DNA from: Planctomycetota bacterium
Lineage (GTDB): Bacteria; Planctomycetota; UBA1135; GCA-002686595
Direction of reading: 5' to 3'
DNA length: 37,067 nt
Assembly: GCA_016795325.1 (NCBI GenBank)
Contig: JAEUHY010000037.1
Span: 1 to 37,067, forward strand
Shown here: one piece after another, positions 1 to 7,923 of the stretch
Layout: every line of letters starts with the position of its first letter
Numbering within the stretch: position 1 is the first letter of the stretch
Translations under genes and position numbers: made by a program
The notes under the pieces: generated by a model
What the model was told of the DNA's origin: nothing
The model's input: only the letters and a program-made list of their open reading frames with translations
The model's database searches: none

Positions 1-19
1 GCGCGCCGGACCCGTGAGA

Positions 20-45
20 CAAATTGCTCTGGCGCCGTACGATCA
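20..45 (+). repeat. Left copy of 26-bp terminal inverted repeat
   Basis: The sequence from 20 to 45 reappears inverted at 37042-37067 with a single mismatch (g versus a at the 15th base). This copy overlaps the stop codon of the DUF4349 gene; the other lies just upstream of mutM and ends on the last base of the window. I saw no third copy. It may be a short dispersed repeat or a trace of how the contig ended. Confidence 0.8.
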
Positions 46-1233
46 GGGCTTGAGCGAGAGCGCGCTGGCCTCGAGCGCGGCGCGCTGCGCGTCGAACGTC
101 GCCGAAGGCCCCCACGCTTCGAACGTCCACAAGCGCTTGGGAGTGCGCGCGATCAGGAGCAGGTAGCCGTAACGCTCGCCGGTCACGTCGCGGGAGCCGA
201 TCAGCAGCGTCCGGTCGCCCTCCAGCGTGCGCTCGTCCGTCACCGCGAGCGCGCGACCTTCGACTAGCGCCTGGCGCGCGAGTTTGCTCCAGAACGAGAG
301 CGGCCCCTGGTCGAAGTTGGGCTGGCGCTGGATCTTGATGCGCACTCCGCTGGCGTCCATCGCCTCGAGCAGGTCGTCGTTCGAGTAGTAGCGCAGGAAC
401 TCCGGCGGCGCCTTGAACGACGGGCCGCTGGTCAGGATGTTCGGCTTGAGCGGCAAGCTCTCGACCGCGCCCGCGACCAGGCCGTCGCCCAGCCGTCCGA
501 TCCACTCGAAGGGCACCACCAAGCCTTCACGTCCGTTGCGCTGGGGCCCGCGCGAATTGAACGTCACCTGGATCGTGCTCAGCGCGATGCGCGAGCGCAG
601 CAGCCGCAACTGCCCCTCGAAGCGTTCGATCTCGAGCGTCACCCGCGCGAGTTCGGCTTCGATCTTGAGCGTGTCCTCGATCTTCTCGCTCTTCTCGAGG
701 TGCGCGACGAGCCGGTCGCGCGTGCGCCGGGCGTTGTCCAACCGTAGTTCGAGCTCGACGACCTGCTCGGTGACGTCGTCGGCCGCCACGCTGCGGCCGG
801 TGACCTCGCCGAGCTTCTCGCAGGCGGCGAGCACCGTCTCGAACTGCGCAGCGGGCACACGCACGGTGACGGAGTTCGAGTCGCGGGCCTGCATGTAGCC
901 GCCGGCTTGGCGCGCCTGCGCGAGCACGGCGTCGATCGCATCGCGCAGCGAGACGACGACGATCTCGAGTCCGGCCGAGTAGATCACTTGGCGCTCGGCC
1001 GTGGCGGCGGCCGGCGTGGACGGCGGCGCTCCGTCCGCGTCCTTGTTCGGAACGTTCCGGTAGGACGCCTTCGAGGCCGGCGTGGCGGAGTCCATCAGAC
1101 CGGATTCCGCGCGCGCAGCGAGCGGCACGTCAAAGCCCGCGAAATCAACCTCGGTCGCCGGCGCAGCGTACGCGCCGCTGGTCGTGCAACCGGTCAACCA
1201 CAACGCCGCCAACAACCCGAGCCATCGCCACAT
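43..1233 (-). CDS. DUF4349 domain lipoprotein
   Basis: Predicted lipoprotein of 396 residues. The start is placed at the ATG giving MWRWLGLLAALWLTGC: a short charged and hydrophobic stretch ending in a lipobox with the lipidated Cys at residue 16. The frame stays open far upstream, but that part is Arg/Ala-rich and looks non-coding. After a Ser/Ala/Pro linker comes the DUF4349 pattern: a strand (QVIYSAGLEIVVVSLRDA), a region with charged helices (LRLDNARRTRDRLVAHLEKSEKIEDTL..., probable coiled coil at about 165-215) and a strand ending STIQVTF. The C-terminal 160 residues (about 235-396) look like a separate soluble domain. DUF4349 proteins are envelope proteins of unknown role. The gene is divergent from the RDD gene with only 39 bp between starts, so the two must share a promoter region. 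Confidence 0.85.
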   Translation of the reverse strand: MWRWLGLLAALWLTGCTTSGAYAAPATEVDFAGFDVPLAARAESGLMDSATPASKASYRNVPNKDADGAPPSTPAAATAERQVIYSAGLEIVVVSLRDAIDAVLAQARQAGGYMQARDSNSVTVRVPAAQFETVLAACEKLGEVTGRSVAADDVTEQVVELELRLDNARRTRDRLVAHLEKSEKIEDTLKIEAELARVTLEIERFEGQLRLLRSRIALSTIQVTFNSRGPQRNGREGLVVPFEWIGRLGDGLVAGAVESLPLKPNILTSGPSFKAPPEFLRYYSNDDLLEAMDASGVRIKIQRQPNFDQGPLSFWSKLARQALVEGRALAVTDERTLEGDRTLLIGSRDVTGERYGYLLLIARTPKRLWTFEAWGPSATFDAQRAALEASALSLKP

Positions 1234-1272
1234 GTGTCGTTTCTCTCCGTATTGCGACGCACCGATCGCGCC

Positions 1273-1911
1273 ATGGGCGCCAAGATGAACACGGGAGAGC
1301 GCGTTGTCGAGCCGGCCCCGCTTGACCCTTCCAGCGCTGCGTTCGATCCTTCCTCCATGACGCTCGCCGCGCCGCAAACTTCCTCGACCTCGTTCTGGCG
1401 GCGCGCAGCCGCCTACGCGCTCGACGTATTGATCTGCGGCGTCGCCGTGCAGTTCGTCCAGTGGACGCTGTACTTCACATGGGGCCCTCCGAGCGAGCGC
1501 CTCGAAGGCGGCGCGCAATGGTTCGCCTACATGTGGCTGAGCGTGTCGGCGCCGGTGTACGCGTACTTCGCGCTGTGCGAATCCTCGGCTAGCGGCGCAA
1601 CTGTGGGCAAGCGCACGCTCGGACTCGTCGTCCGCGACGTCTACGGCGCCCGCATCGGCCTGGGCCGCGCGCTCTGGCGCACCTTCGGAAAGCTCCTGCC
1701 GTGGGACCTGGCCCACCTGGTGTTGTGCTTCCCGGCGCCGCCCTGGGACGGCGGCCCCGAATTCGAGCTGCGCCGCGGCATCTTCGCGGTCTACGCGCTG
1801 TTCGGGGTCAACCTCGCGACGGTCCTGATGACACGCAAGCAGCAGAGCCTGCACGACCTCGCCGTCGGCACCTTGGTCGAGCGCGCGCCCGCGGCGTCCG
1901 GCGCGGCCTGA
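1273..1911 (+). CDS. RDD family membrane protein
   Basis: Integral membrane protein of about 212 residues. The RDD signature is visible: FWRRAAAYALDVLICGVAV opens the first helix (Arg and Asp at the usual places), then SGATVGKRTLGLVVRD before a conserved amphipathic stretch, and RKQQSLHDLAVGTLV near the C-terminus. I count four hydrophobic segments. RDD proteins are small membrane proteins; some act as ion exchangers but most have no known role. The start at 1273 (MGAKMNTG) lacks a clear Shine-Dalgarno; the ATG at 1285 is an alternative. The reading frame continues far upstream without Met-rich or hydrophobic content and I do not count that as gene. Confidence 0.85.
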   Translation: MGAKMNTGERVVEPAPLDPSSAAFDPSSMTLAAPQTSSTSFWRRAAAYALDVLICGVAVQFVQWTLYFTWGPPSERLEGGAQWFAYMWLSVSAPVYAYFALCESSASGATVGKRTLGLVVRDVYGARIGLGRALWRTFGKLLPWDLAHLVLCFPAPPWDGGPEFELRRGIFAVYALFGVNLATVLMTRKQQSLHDLAVGTLVERAPAASGAA

Positions 1912-1954
1912 AGGGCCTTTCGCACCCGCTCGCCGGCGAGTCTCAACTGACCCT

Positions 1955-1982
1955 TTGCAAAGCTCGTCCGCGCGGCTATCCT
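1955..1982 (+). promoter_or_regulatory. Candidate promoter of tRNA-Ala
   Basis: TTGCAA (1955-1960) and TATCCT (1977-1982) are separated by 16 bp and lie 35 bp before the tRNA. Both match the housekeeping consensus at four of six positions. The leader between them and the tRNA contains an inverted repeat around 1994-2011. Confidence 0.4.
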
Positions 1983-2017
1983 CTCCGCCCCTTCGCCCCT
2001 CCAGGGGGGCGGAACGT

Positions 2018-2093
2018 GGGGGCTTAGCTCAGTTGGTAGAGCGTCGCGTTCGCAATGCGAAGGTCGAGGGTTCGACTCCCTTAGCCTCCACCA
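2018..2093 (+). tRNA. tRNA-Ala (anticodon CGC)
   Basis: A full cloverleaf can be folded. The acceptor stem is GGGGGCT (2018-2024) with AGCCTCC (2083-2089), one G-U pair; the D-arm is GCTC/GAGC; the anticodon stem is TCGCG/TGCGA around loop TTCGCAA; the T-arm is GAGGG TTCGACT CCCTT. The discriminator is A and the CCA end is encoded (2091-2093). Anticodon CGC (2051-2053) reads GCG, a frequent Ala codon here. Confidence 0.95.
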
Positions 2094-2103
2094 CTTGACC
2101 ATC

Positions 2104-2139
2104 CGACGGGCTCGGCGCAGGCCGGGCCCGTCGTGTTTT
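2104..2139 (+). terminator. Intrinsic terminator after tRNA-Ala
   Basis: A 13-bp stem (2104-2116 with 2121-2133, one G-U pair) closes on a GCAG tetraloop and is followed directly by TGTTTT. It starts 11 bp after the tRNA CCA end, so it very likely ends the tRNA transcript. Confidence 0.85.
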
Positions 2140-2496
2140 CCACGGCGCGGATCCAGGCGTAGCGCTTGGGCTGCCTACTCCCGCTGCGGAGCACGTGGCA
2201 AGCGCGCCGCGGGCCGACTGGGATCGCCCCGACGGGCGCTGGACTGCCGCGGCGGAACCAGAACGGCGCGTCGTGCGCGGGTGCGCCGTGGCGAGCCGAC
2301 CGGCCGACCGCCGACGAGCAGCGCGAGGCGCCCGGAGCTTTCGCCGGGCACTTGGCTAGCTCGAAAAAGCTCGCCGCCGTGCAAGGCGTCGCGCCTGAAT
2401 CCCCCAGGTTGCGGCGTCAGGCCGCTGACGGACGAGGCCGGCTCAACGCAGCGCGGAACGACGCGGCCGCACCAAGCTCCTGGTGCGAGCTGCGCG
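2140..2496. other. Intergenic stretch, no gene seen
   Basis: This GC-rich stretch lies between the tRNA-Ala terminator and the 3' end of the RNase D gene. Open frames cross it on both strands but their products are Arg/Ala/Pro-rich, with no recognisable domain and no ribosome binding site. I see no RNA gene or repeat. Confidence 0.6.
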
Positions 2497-3705
2497 CTAG
2501 CGCCGCGGACCGCGGCGGCGTCGGCGCACGCCGCTTTCCTTGGGGATCTCGTTCCACGCGCGCGCGATCGTCTCGATCAGGTGCGCGCCGTAACGCTCGC
2601 GTTGCCAGGGCATGAGGCCCTCGATCTCGCCCAACTCGGCGAGCGTGGACGGGCGGCGCTTGGCGAGCCGCAACAAGACGTGGCGGTTGAGCACGAGCGC
2701 GGAGTCGACGCCCAATTCGACGCCGCGTTGCCGGCGCCACTCCTTGAGCCGTTCGTGCAGCTCGACTTCGGGCTCGTCGAGCGTGTCGGTCCCGTCGCGG
2801 GCCGGCGGAGTCGGCGTGCGCTCGAGCGGCCCGAGTTCGTAGGCATGCTCCAACGCGCGCAACACCGGCTCGCCCAGGCGGCGCGACTGCTTGGGCGAGA
2901 AACCCGGCACGCGCTCGAGCTCCGCCAACGTGTGCGGGTCGCGCTCGGCGATGGCGTACAGCACGTCGTTGCCCAGCACCTTGAAGGCGGGCAGGTCCGC
3001 CGCGCTGGCGAGCTCGTGGCGCAGCGCGTAGAGCTCGCGCAGACGCCGCTGCGCCGCGAAATCGAGGTTGCGCGCGCCCTTGATCTTCACGAAGTCGTCG
3101 GCGGAGAAGACCGGCTCGCTGGCCTGCAGACGCTCCAGCCGCAGGCACTCGCCCTCGACGATCATCGCGCGGTCGCGCGCCGCGAGCTCGCGCCGCTGCT
3201 CGTGCATCAGCGCGGTCAGGAAGTGCGTGTCGAAGCGCGCGTACTGGATCTGCTTGGCGCTCAGCGGGCGCGCGCTCCAGTCCGAGCGCTGCATCGATTT
3301 GTCGAGTTCGACGCCGAAGCGTGCGCGCAGCACGGCCGCCAGTCCGGGGCTCTCGACGCCCAGCGCCGCCTCGGCGATGCGCGTGTCGAACAGGTTCTTG
3401 AACTCGAAGCGCCAGTCGCGCTTGAGGATCAGGATGTCGTACTCGCCGTCGTGGAAGACCTTGACCTTGCCCGGGTCGGCGAACATCCGCCCCAGCGGCG
3501 TCAAGTCCACGCCCGCCAGCGGGTCGACGACCCAGTCGTGTTCGCCTGCGGTGATCTGCACGAGGCAGACCTTCTCGCGGTAGCTGAAGAACGAGTCCGC
3601 CTCGGTGTCGACCGCGATCTCGCCGTGCGCGGCGATCGTCTCGAGCGCGCGGCCGAGCGCCGCGTCGCTGTCGATGAGCTCGGGCGGAGGCAGGTCGCGG
3701 TGCAT
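2497..3705 (-). CDS. rnd: Ribonuclease D
   Basis: 3'-5' exoribonuclease of 402 residues, in the usual RNase D size range, acting on tRNA 3' ends and other structured RNAs. The DEDDy active site can be read: motif I VDTEAD (Asp33, Glu35), motif II VFHDGEYD (Asp90), motif III QYARFDTHF (Tyr155 and Asp159, Y-x3-D). Two HRDC-like helical domains follow, about 205-285 (including ELERVPGFSPKQSRRLG) and 325-390 (including ELGEIEGLMPWQRERYG). The tail is Arg-rich (VRRRRRGPRR) and could contact RNA. The start is the ATG giving MHRDLPPPELI. The gene lies between two tRNA genes, which suits tRNA processing but proves nothing. Confidence 0.95.
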   Translation of the reverse strand: MHRDLPPPELIDSDAALGRALETIAAHGEIAVDTEADSFFSYREKVCLVQITAGEHDWVVDPLAGVDLTPLGRMFADPGKVKVFHDGEYDILILKRDWRFEFKNLFDTRIAEAALGVESPGLAAVLRARFGVELDKSMQRSDWSARPLSAKQIQYARFDTHFLTALMHEQRRELAARDRAMIVEGECLRLERLQASEPVFSADDFVKIKGARNLDFAAQRRLRELYALRHELASAADLPAFKVLGNDVLYAIAERDPHTLAELERVPGFSPKQSRRLGEPVLRALEHAYELGPLERTPTPPARDGTDTLDEPEVELHERLKEWRRQRGVELGVDSALVLNRHVLLRLAKRRPSTLAELGEIEGLMPWQRERYGAHLIETIARAWNEIPKESGVRRRRRGPRR

Positions 3706-4258
3706 GTGGGAGGCTGGGGTGTTGGCGCGCTCGACGCGAGGAACGAGCGGCGAAGTGTGGCGAGCGCGGCCGTGGTGTCAACGCGGCGCGCCCGCAATCC
3801 GGTGCGCCACCCCCACGCGGCGTGCGCAACAGCGCCTCCATTTCGGGTGAAAACGCGCCGCGGCAGCCGAGTTCGAGCGCGACTTGTTTGGGTCCGCACC
3901 TCGCGCCGCCAAGCTGGAACCGCGACATCAGCTGCGTGCGCGCCGCCGCAAACCGACGTCCGGCGCCCGGCTCACGCTGCGGACCGGTCGGAGGTCGTGC
4001 GGCCGAGAGCGACCGCGGCTCCGACGGCGCGAGAGCGGGCGCCCGCGCGCCGACGCGCATGGGCAGCGGTGCTCGAAACCAGAGCTGCGCCCAGCCCCAC
4101 CCGCGCCGCCAGAAGCGCTCCGTGCACGCCCCGCTTGCCCTAGAGGGGCCGCGGCGCGGGACGAATCTCCGCTTGTCCGCTTGGGGAGGAACGCGCGGCG
4201 CGCGATGCCGAGCGCGGACCGGGCGCGCGTCGGTTCGGATGCGTGCCTCGGGATCCAC
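3706..4258. other. Gene-free stretch before tandem repeat
   Basis: More than 500 bp upstream of rnd without a credible gene. Frames are open on both strands because stop codons are rare at this GC content, but the products are low-complexity Arg/Ala/Gly/Pro with no start signals or domains. It presumably holds the rnd promoter, which I could not locate. Confidence 0.6.
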
Positions 4259-4378
4259 GCGATCGCCCTGGTTCGATCGCCAACCGACGCGGTCGCCCAG
4301 GTTCGATCGCCAACCGGCGCGATCGCCCTATTTCGATCGCCATCCGGCGCGATCGCCCTGGTTCGATCGCCAACTGGC
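4259..4378. repeat. Four 30-bp tandem repeats
   Basis: Four head-to-tail units of exactly 30 bp start at 4259, 4289, 4319 and 4349. Each holds two GATC- or GGTC-centred blocks: gcgatcgccc at the unit start and ttcgatcgcc in the middle. Unit 4 differs from unit 1 at only two positions near its 3' end; units 2 and 3 carry scattered substitutions. The period is a multiple of three, so an open frame on the minus strand reads a ten-residue repeat (GDRTRAIAPV-like), but nothing else supports coding. Confidence 0.9.
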
Positions 4379-4532
4379 TCCATGCGCCAACTGATTCGAG
4401 AGTCGAACGTCGCAGCGCCCCGAGCGTCCACGCAGCCGACGTGAGCGAGCCGCACGCGCCGCAGGCGCAAGTCGAAGGCCTGCGCACCGCAGGCGCCAGC
4501 GCGGGGAGTGCCGCCTCCGCAGTGTGCAGAGG
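4379..4532. other. Intergenic, between repeat and tRNA-Asp
   Basis: No gene, and no clear intrinsic terminator for the leftward tRNA-Asp transcript, was found here. Confidence 0.5.
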
Positions 4533-4609
4533 TGGCGAGGACGACGGGACTCGAACCCGCAACCACCGGCGTGACAGGCCGGTACTCTAACCGATTGAGC
4601 TACGTCCCC
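4533..4609 (-). tRNA. tRNA-Asp (anticodon GTC)
   Basis: A cloverleaf folds on the minus strand. The acceptor GGGGACG pairs with CGTCCTC (one G-U), the D-arm is GCTC/GAG, the anticodon stem CCGGC/GCCGG encloses loop CTGTCAC, and the T-arm is GCGGG TTCGAGT CCCGT. The discriminator G is the one expected for tRNA-Asp and CCA is encoded (4533-4535). The anticodon lies at 4573-4575. Confidence 0.95.
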
Positions 4610-4626
4610 GCGCTTGGAGGGCGGGG

Positions 4627-4655
4627 ACTATAGCGGCGTGCGGCGGAGGCGTAAA
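4627..4655 (-). promoter_or_regulatory. Promoter of tRNA-Asp
   Basis: On the minus strand TTTACG (4650-4655) and TATAGT (4627-4632) are separated by exactly 17 bp. TATAGT matches the -10 consensus at five of six positions and lies 17 bp before the mature tRNA 5' end, implying a leader of about ten bases. Confidence 0.65.
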
Positions 4656-4705
4656 GAGGTTCCCCGCGGAGCGTTTTCGCGAACTCGGGCGCCGGCGTGC
4701 GTGGC

Positions 4706-7330
4706 TTAACCGGTGCGGACCGCGGCGACCGCATTCCCGCGGTTCATGCGCCAGATCGGGTACAGCCCGGCCAGCACCGCGACCAGCATGGCCCCGGCCC
4801 AGCCCGCCAGCGCCCACCAGCCCGGCCCGCTGTCCGGCAGCGGAAGGCCGGAAATCACCCGCAGGGCGCGGACGATGACCGGCGTCAGCAGCGCGCCCAG
4901 GCCCGCGCCCAGTCCGCCGCCGATCGCGCCCACGACCAGGCTCTCGAGCACCACGTGGCCAGCGATCTGCCCGCGCGAGGCGCCGAGCGCCTTGAGCACG
5001 CCCAGTTCCTTGGCGCGCTCGAGCGCCGAGAGCAGTTGACCGTTCAGGACGCCCAGCCCCGCCAGCATCACCGTCAGCAGGATGATGATGTCGAACAGCA
5101 CGAAGTCGCGTGTGATGTCCGTCGACATCCAGCCGTAGATGTAGTCGCCGGTCTCGACCACGCCTTGCCCCGACTGCGGCGCGACGGCGAGCGCCGTGCG
5201 GACGATTGTCTCGGCCTCGTCCTGATCGAAGCCGTCGGGGAAGCGCACCGAGAAGGTGCTGACGACCTCGGTATCGATGCAGTGCAACTCGCGCATCCAG
5301 CGGTCGCTGACGACGCCGTACAAACGCTCGTCGGGCTTGTGGAAGTAGCCGTAGGCGTCGCTGATGGCGACCACGGGGAAGCTCTCGACCTTGCCGCCGG
5401 GCAGGTCGACGTGGACCGCATCTCCGACGCCGTAGCCGCGGTGCTTGGCCACGCGGCGCGAGAGGATCACGCCCTTGTGGTCGCGCAGCTTGGCCAGCAG
5501 CGACGGATCCTCCTTGCACGGCCCGTACGACGCGAGTTCCTGCTCCTTCACCCCCACCAGCAAGAACGGCGAGTAGGTGCGCGCTTCGTTGGGCTCGATG
5601 CCGAGCACCTGCGGGTAGTCGGAGAACTTGGCCTTGAGCTCCTCGAACGGGAGCGGCTCGATCTGGCGCACGAAGACCTTGTCGCGGTAGGCCTCCTCGC
5701 TCCAGATGTCGATTTCGGCCTCGAGCGCGCCGGTCATACCGTGCAGCCCGACGAAACCCGCGGTCACGAGCGCGAGGCCGGCGACGCCGCCGGCGACCCG
5801 CGCCGGGCCCTGGCGGATGGCGCGCGCCGCGAGTTGCCCCGCCAACGGCCAGGCGCGCTCGAAGGGCCGCGTCACGAGACTGCACACCCAGGCGATCACG
5901 CTCGGCGCGACGAGCGGTGCGGCGACGAGCAGTGCGAGCACCGCCATGCCGAGCAGCAGCACGCCGACGAGTTCGCCTTGCTGTTCGCCGATCACCGGCA
6001 CGACGCCGAAGTAGACGCCGGGGATGACGAGCGCCAGCAAGGCGGCCGCGAGCAACTGGAAGCCGCGGCCGGGCTTGCGCGCCGCGCCGACGGCGTCGTC
6101 GCCGCGCAGGGCCGCGACGGCGTTGGCGCCGTGCGCCTTGGCGAGCGGGTAGATCGAGCCGACGAGCGCGATGGCGACTCCGGCGCCGACGAGCGGTCCG
6201 ACGACCGGCCAGGGCACTTCGAACACCAGGTTGAGCACGTTGCGGTGCACGCCGCCGATGCCGACGGTGGTGATGTTCCAAGCCAGCAGGCGCCAAGCCA
6301 GGGCGACGCCGCCCAGCAATCCGAGCAAGCCGCCGGCGCCGGCGACAATCAGCGCTTCGGCGAAGAACACACGCGCGACCTGCGCGCGGCTCGTGCCCAG
6401 GGCGTGCAGGATTCCGACCTCGCGCACACGCTCGACGAGCGACATCGACAGCGCGTGGAAGATCACGAACAGGCCCAGCACCAGGGCCATCAAGCCGGCG
6501 AAGCGCACGCCGTTGCGGAACGCGCGCTCGTCGGCGGCTTGGCCGATGATCACGCTCTTCTGCAGGTCGTAGCTCCACGCCTCGCCGAGGTTCGCCTGCA
6601 GCGTTTCGAGGTTGATCGTTGGATCGCGCTTGATCCAGTAGCGCGGGTCGAAGTGCTCGCTGGCGAAGATCTGAGCCGCGGTGCGGAAGTCGATCAGCGC
6701 CACTTCACCGCCGCCCTTGCGCCCAACGCCTTCGCGGCCGAGCACACCGACGACCTCGAACGCGGTCGGTGTGGAGCGTGCGCTCACTTCGCGCTCGCGC
6801 ACCTGCCACTCGCCGTCGACGCAGTCGCGCGCCGGCGCACGCCGCGGCGGCGCAAGCAGCAGCTTCTGGCCCAGCTCGAGGCCCAGTTCGTCGGCCAGCT
6901 TCTCCCCGACGAGCACCTCGTTCGCAGCGGCGCCCGGAGCGAGGTCGCGGCCTCGTGCGACGTAGTAGCCGCCCAGCTCGCGCGAATTCTCGGCGTCCAT
7001 CGCGAGCAACACGACGCGCGTCGGTTTGCCGCCCACCGTCTCGCCGGCCCACAGGGACGCCTGCGACTGGAAGGCTGCGCTGACGCCGACGACGCCGGCG
7101 ACGGCGCTCAGCTCCGCGCGCGGATTCTTGACGCCCTTGCTGGGGCTGACCTCGATCTCCGCGCGCCAGTCCGGATCGTCGGAGTGCGAGCGCACGCGCA
7201 GCGTGTTGTGGTCGAGCGTGAAGATCCCGACCACCGTCGCGATGCCGACGGCGATGCCCAGGATCGAAAACAGCGTGCGGCCGGGCCTCTGGAGGAGGCT
7301 GCGGCGCGCAATGGTTGCGGCCAGTCCCAT
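4706..7330 (-). CDS. FtsX/MacB-type ABC transporter permease
   Basis: Membrane permease of 874 residues with two FtsX-like halves, as in single-polypeptide permeases of the LolC/MacB class. The start is the ATG giving MGLAATIARRS. An N-terminal helix (RTLFSILGIAVGIATVVGIF) precedes a large extracytoplasmic MacB_PCD-like domain to about residue 240. Three helices follow (FAGLMALVLGLFVIFHAL; ALIVAGAGGLLGLLGGVAL; VVGPLVGAGVAIALVGSIYP), then more helices, a second extracytoplasmic domain and a final FtsX block (FDIIILLTVMLAGLGVLNG ... ALERAKELGVLKALGASRGQIAGHVVLESLVVGAIGG). The E-x-G-x-L-x-A-L-G-x-S-R motif, typical of FtsX domains that couple to the ATPase, occurs in both halves. It lies 31 bp after the TlpA-like gene and is the likely partner of the ATPase at 8755-9498. 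Members of this class extract lipoproteins, export peptides or transmit signals; the substrate is unknown. Confidence 0.9.
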   Translation of the reverse strand: MGLAATIARRSLLQRPGRTLFSILGIAVGIATVVGIFTLDHNTLRVRSHSDDPDWRAEIEVSPSKGVKNPRAELSAVAGVVGVSAAFQSQASLWAGETVGGKPTRVVLLAMDAENSRELGGYYVARGRDLAPGAAANEVLVGEKLADELGLELGQKLLLAPPRRAPARDCVDGEWQVREREVSARSTPTAFEVVGVLGREGVGRKGGGEVALIDFRTAAQIFASEHFDPRYWIKRDPTINLETLQANLGEAWSYDLQKSVIIGQAADERAFRNGVRFAGLMALVLGLFVIFHALSMSLVERVREVGILHALGTSRAQVARVFFAEALIVAGAGGLLGLLGGVALAWRLLAWNITTVGIGGVHRNVLNLVFEVPWPVVGPLVGAGVAIALVGSIYPLAKAHGANAVAALRGDDAVGAARKPGRGFQLLAAALLALVIPGVYFGVVPVIGEQQGELVGVLLLGMAVLALLVAAPLVAPSVIAWVCSLVTRPFERAWPLAGQLAARAIRQGPARVAGGVAGLALVTAGFVGLHGMTGALEAEIDIWSEEAYRDKVFVRQIEPLPFEELKAKFSDYPQVLGIEPNEARTYSPFLLVGVKEQELASYGPCKEDPSLLAKLRDHKGVILSRRVAKHRGYGVGDAVHVDLPGGKVESFPVVAISDAYGYFHKPDERLYGVVSDRWMRELHCIDTEVVSTFSVRFPDGFDQDEAETIVRTALAVAPQSGQGVVETGDYIYGWMSTDITRDFVLFDIIILLTVMLAGLGVLNGQLLSALERAKELGVLKALGASRGQIAGHVVLESLVVGAIGGGLGAGLGALLTPVIVRALRVISGLPLPDSGPGWWALAGWAGAMLVAVLAGLYPIWRMNRGNAVAAVRTG

Positions 7331-7361
7331 GCGTACGAAGTTGCCTTCCGACGACGATGCT

Positions 7362-7919
7362 TCAGCTGCCGAGTGCAGCGCGGAACAGGGCAGCGAAACG
7401 CGCCTTGTCCGCGGGACCGTCACTGCGGTCCACGATCTTGCCCTGCCGGTCGAAGGCCAGCGTCACGGGGATGTGCCCGGGCAAGTTGAAGCGTTCGTTG
7501 AGCGGGTCGAGTTCGCCTTCGTACACCAGCACCGGGTGTTCGAACCCGTGGCGCTGCGCGAAGGACTCGACGCGCGGCAGGATCGTCGCCGCGTTGGCCT
7601 TGGGAATCTGCAGGTCATAGCTGACCAGCAGCAGGGCGAGGTCGTCGCGGCGCGCTTCGCGCTCGGCGGCGAACAGGTCGGGGAGTTCCTCGACGCACGG
7701 CTCGCACCACATGGCCCAGAAATTGACGACGACGGCGCGCCCGCGATAGCTCGCGAGCGCGCTGTCGAGTTGACTCAGGTCCACGCGCTCGACGCGCAAC
7801 TTGGACGAGTCCGCAGAAGGCGCCGCGCCGCTCTTGGGCGAGTCATCGCCGCACCCCGGGGATGCGGCGACGAGCACGGCCAAGAGCACGTTTGCAGCAG
7901 CGGCGCGCGAGAAGCTCAT
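7362..7919 (-). CDS. TlpA/ResA-like thiol-disulfide lipoprotein
   Basis: Exported thioredoxin-fold protein of 185 residues. The start MSFSRAAAANVLLAVLVAASPGC gives a lipoprotein signal with Cys23. The active site is NFWAMWCEPCVEELP, a CxxC (Cys72, Cys75) at the start of the first helix as in TlpA and ResA; the cis-Pro loop is LPGHIPVTLAF. The family reduces or isomerises disulfides in exported proteins or cytochrome c. The stop is 31 bp before the permease, and the start lies 4 bp after the stop of the redoxin gene, so the three form one operon. A transporter of thiol compounds or thiol-dependent maturation of exported proteins would fit, but that is inference. Confidence 0.9.
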   Translation of the reverse strand: MSFSRAAAANVLLAVLVAASPGCGDDSPKSGAAPSADSSKLRVERVDLSQLDSALASYRGRAVVVNFWAMWCEPCVEELPDLFAAEREARRDDLALLLVSYDLQIPKANAATILPRVESFAQRHGFEHPVLVYEGELDPLNERFNLPGHIPVTLAFDRQGKIVDRSDGPADKARFAALFRAALGS

Positions 7920-7923
7920 CGGA

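Noticed and set aside
2095..4143. 682-codon open frame on the plus strand
   Set aside because: Antisense to RNase D, which has a complete active site.
4259..4378. CRISPR array
   Set aside because: The 30-bp units adjoin directly with no unique spacers, and no cas genes are present.
3928..4566. Minus-strand frame reading a ten-residue repeat (GDRTRAIAPV)
   Set aside because: It runs into the tRNA-Asp gene, has no ribosome binding site and owes its repeats to the 30-bp DNA array.
4697..7489. 930-codon open frame on the plus strand
   Set aside because: It is antisense to the permease, whose domains are clear. The product is Arg/His/Asp/Ala-rich without domains, as expected of shadow frames at this GC content.
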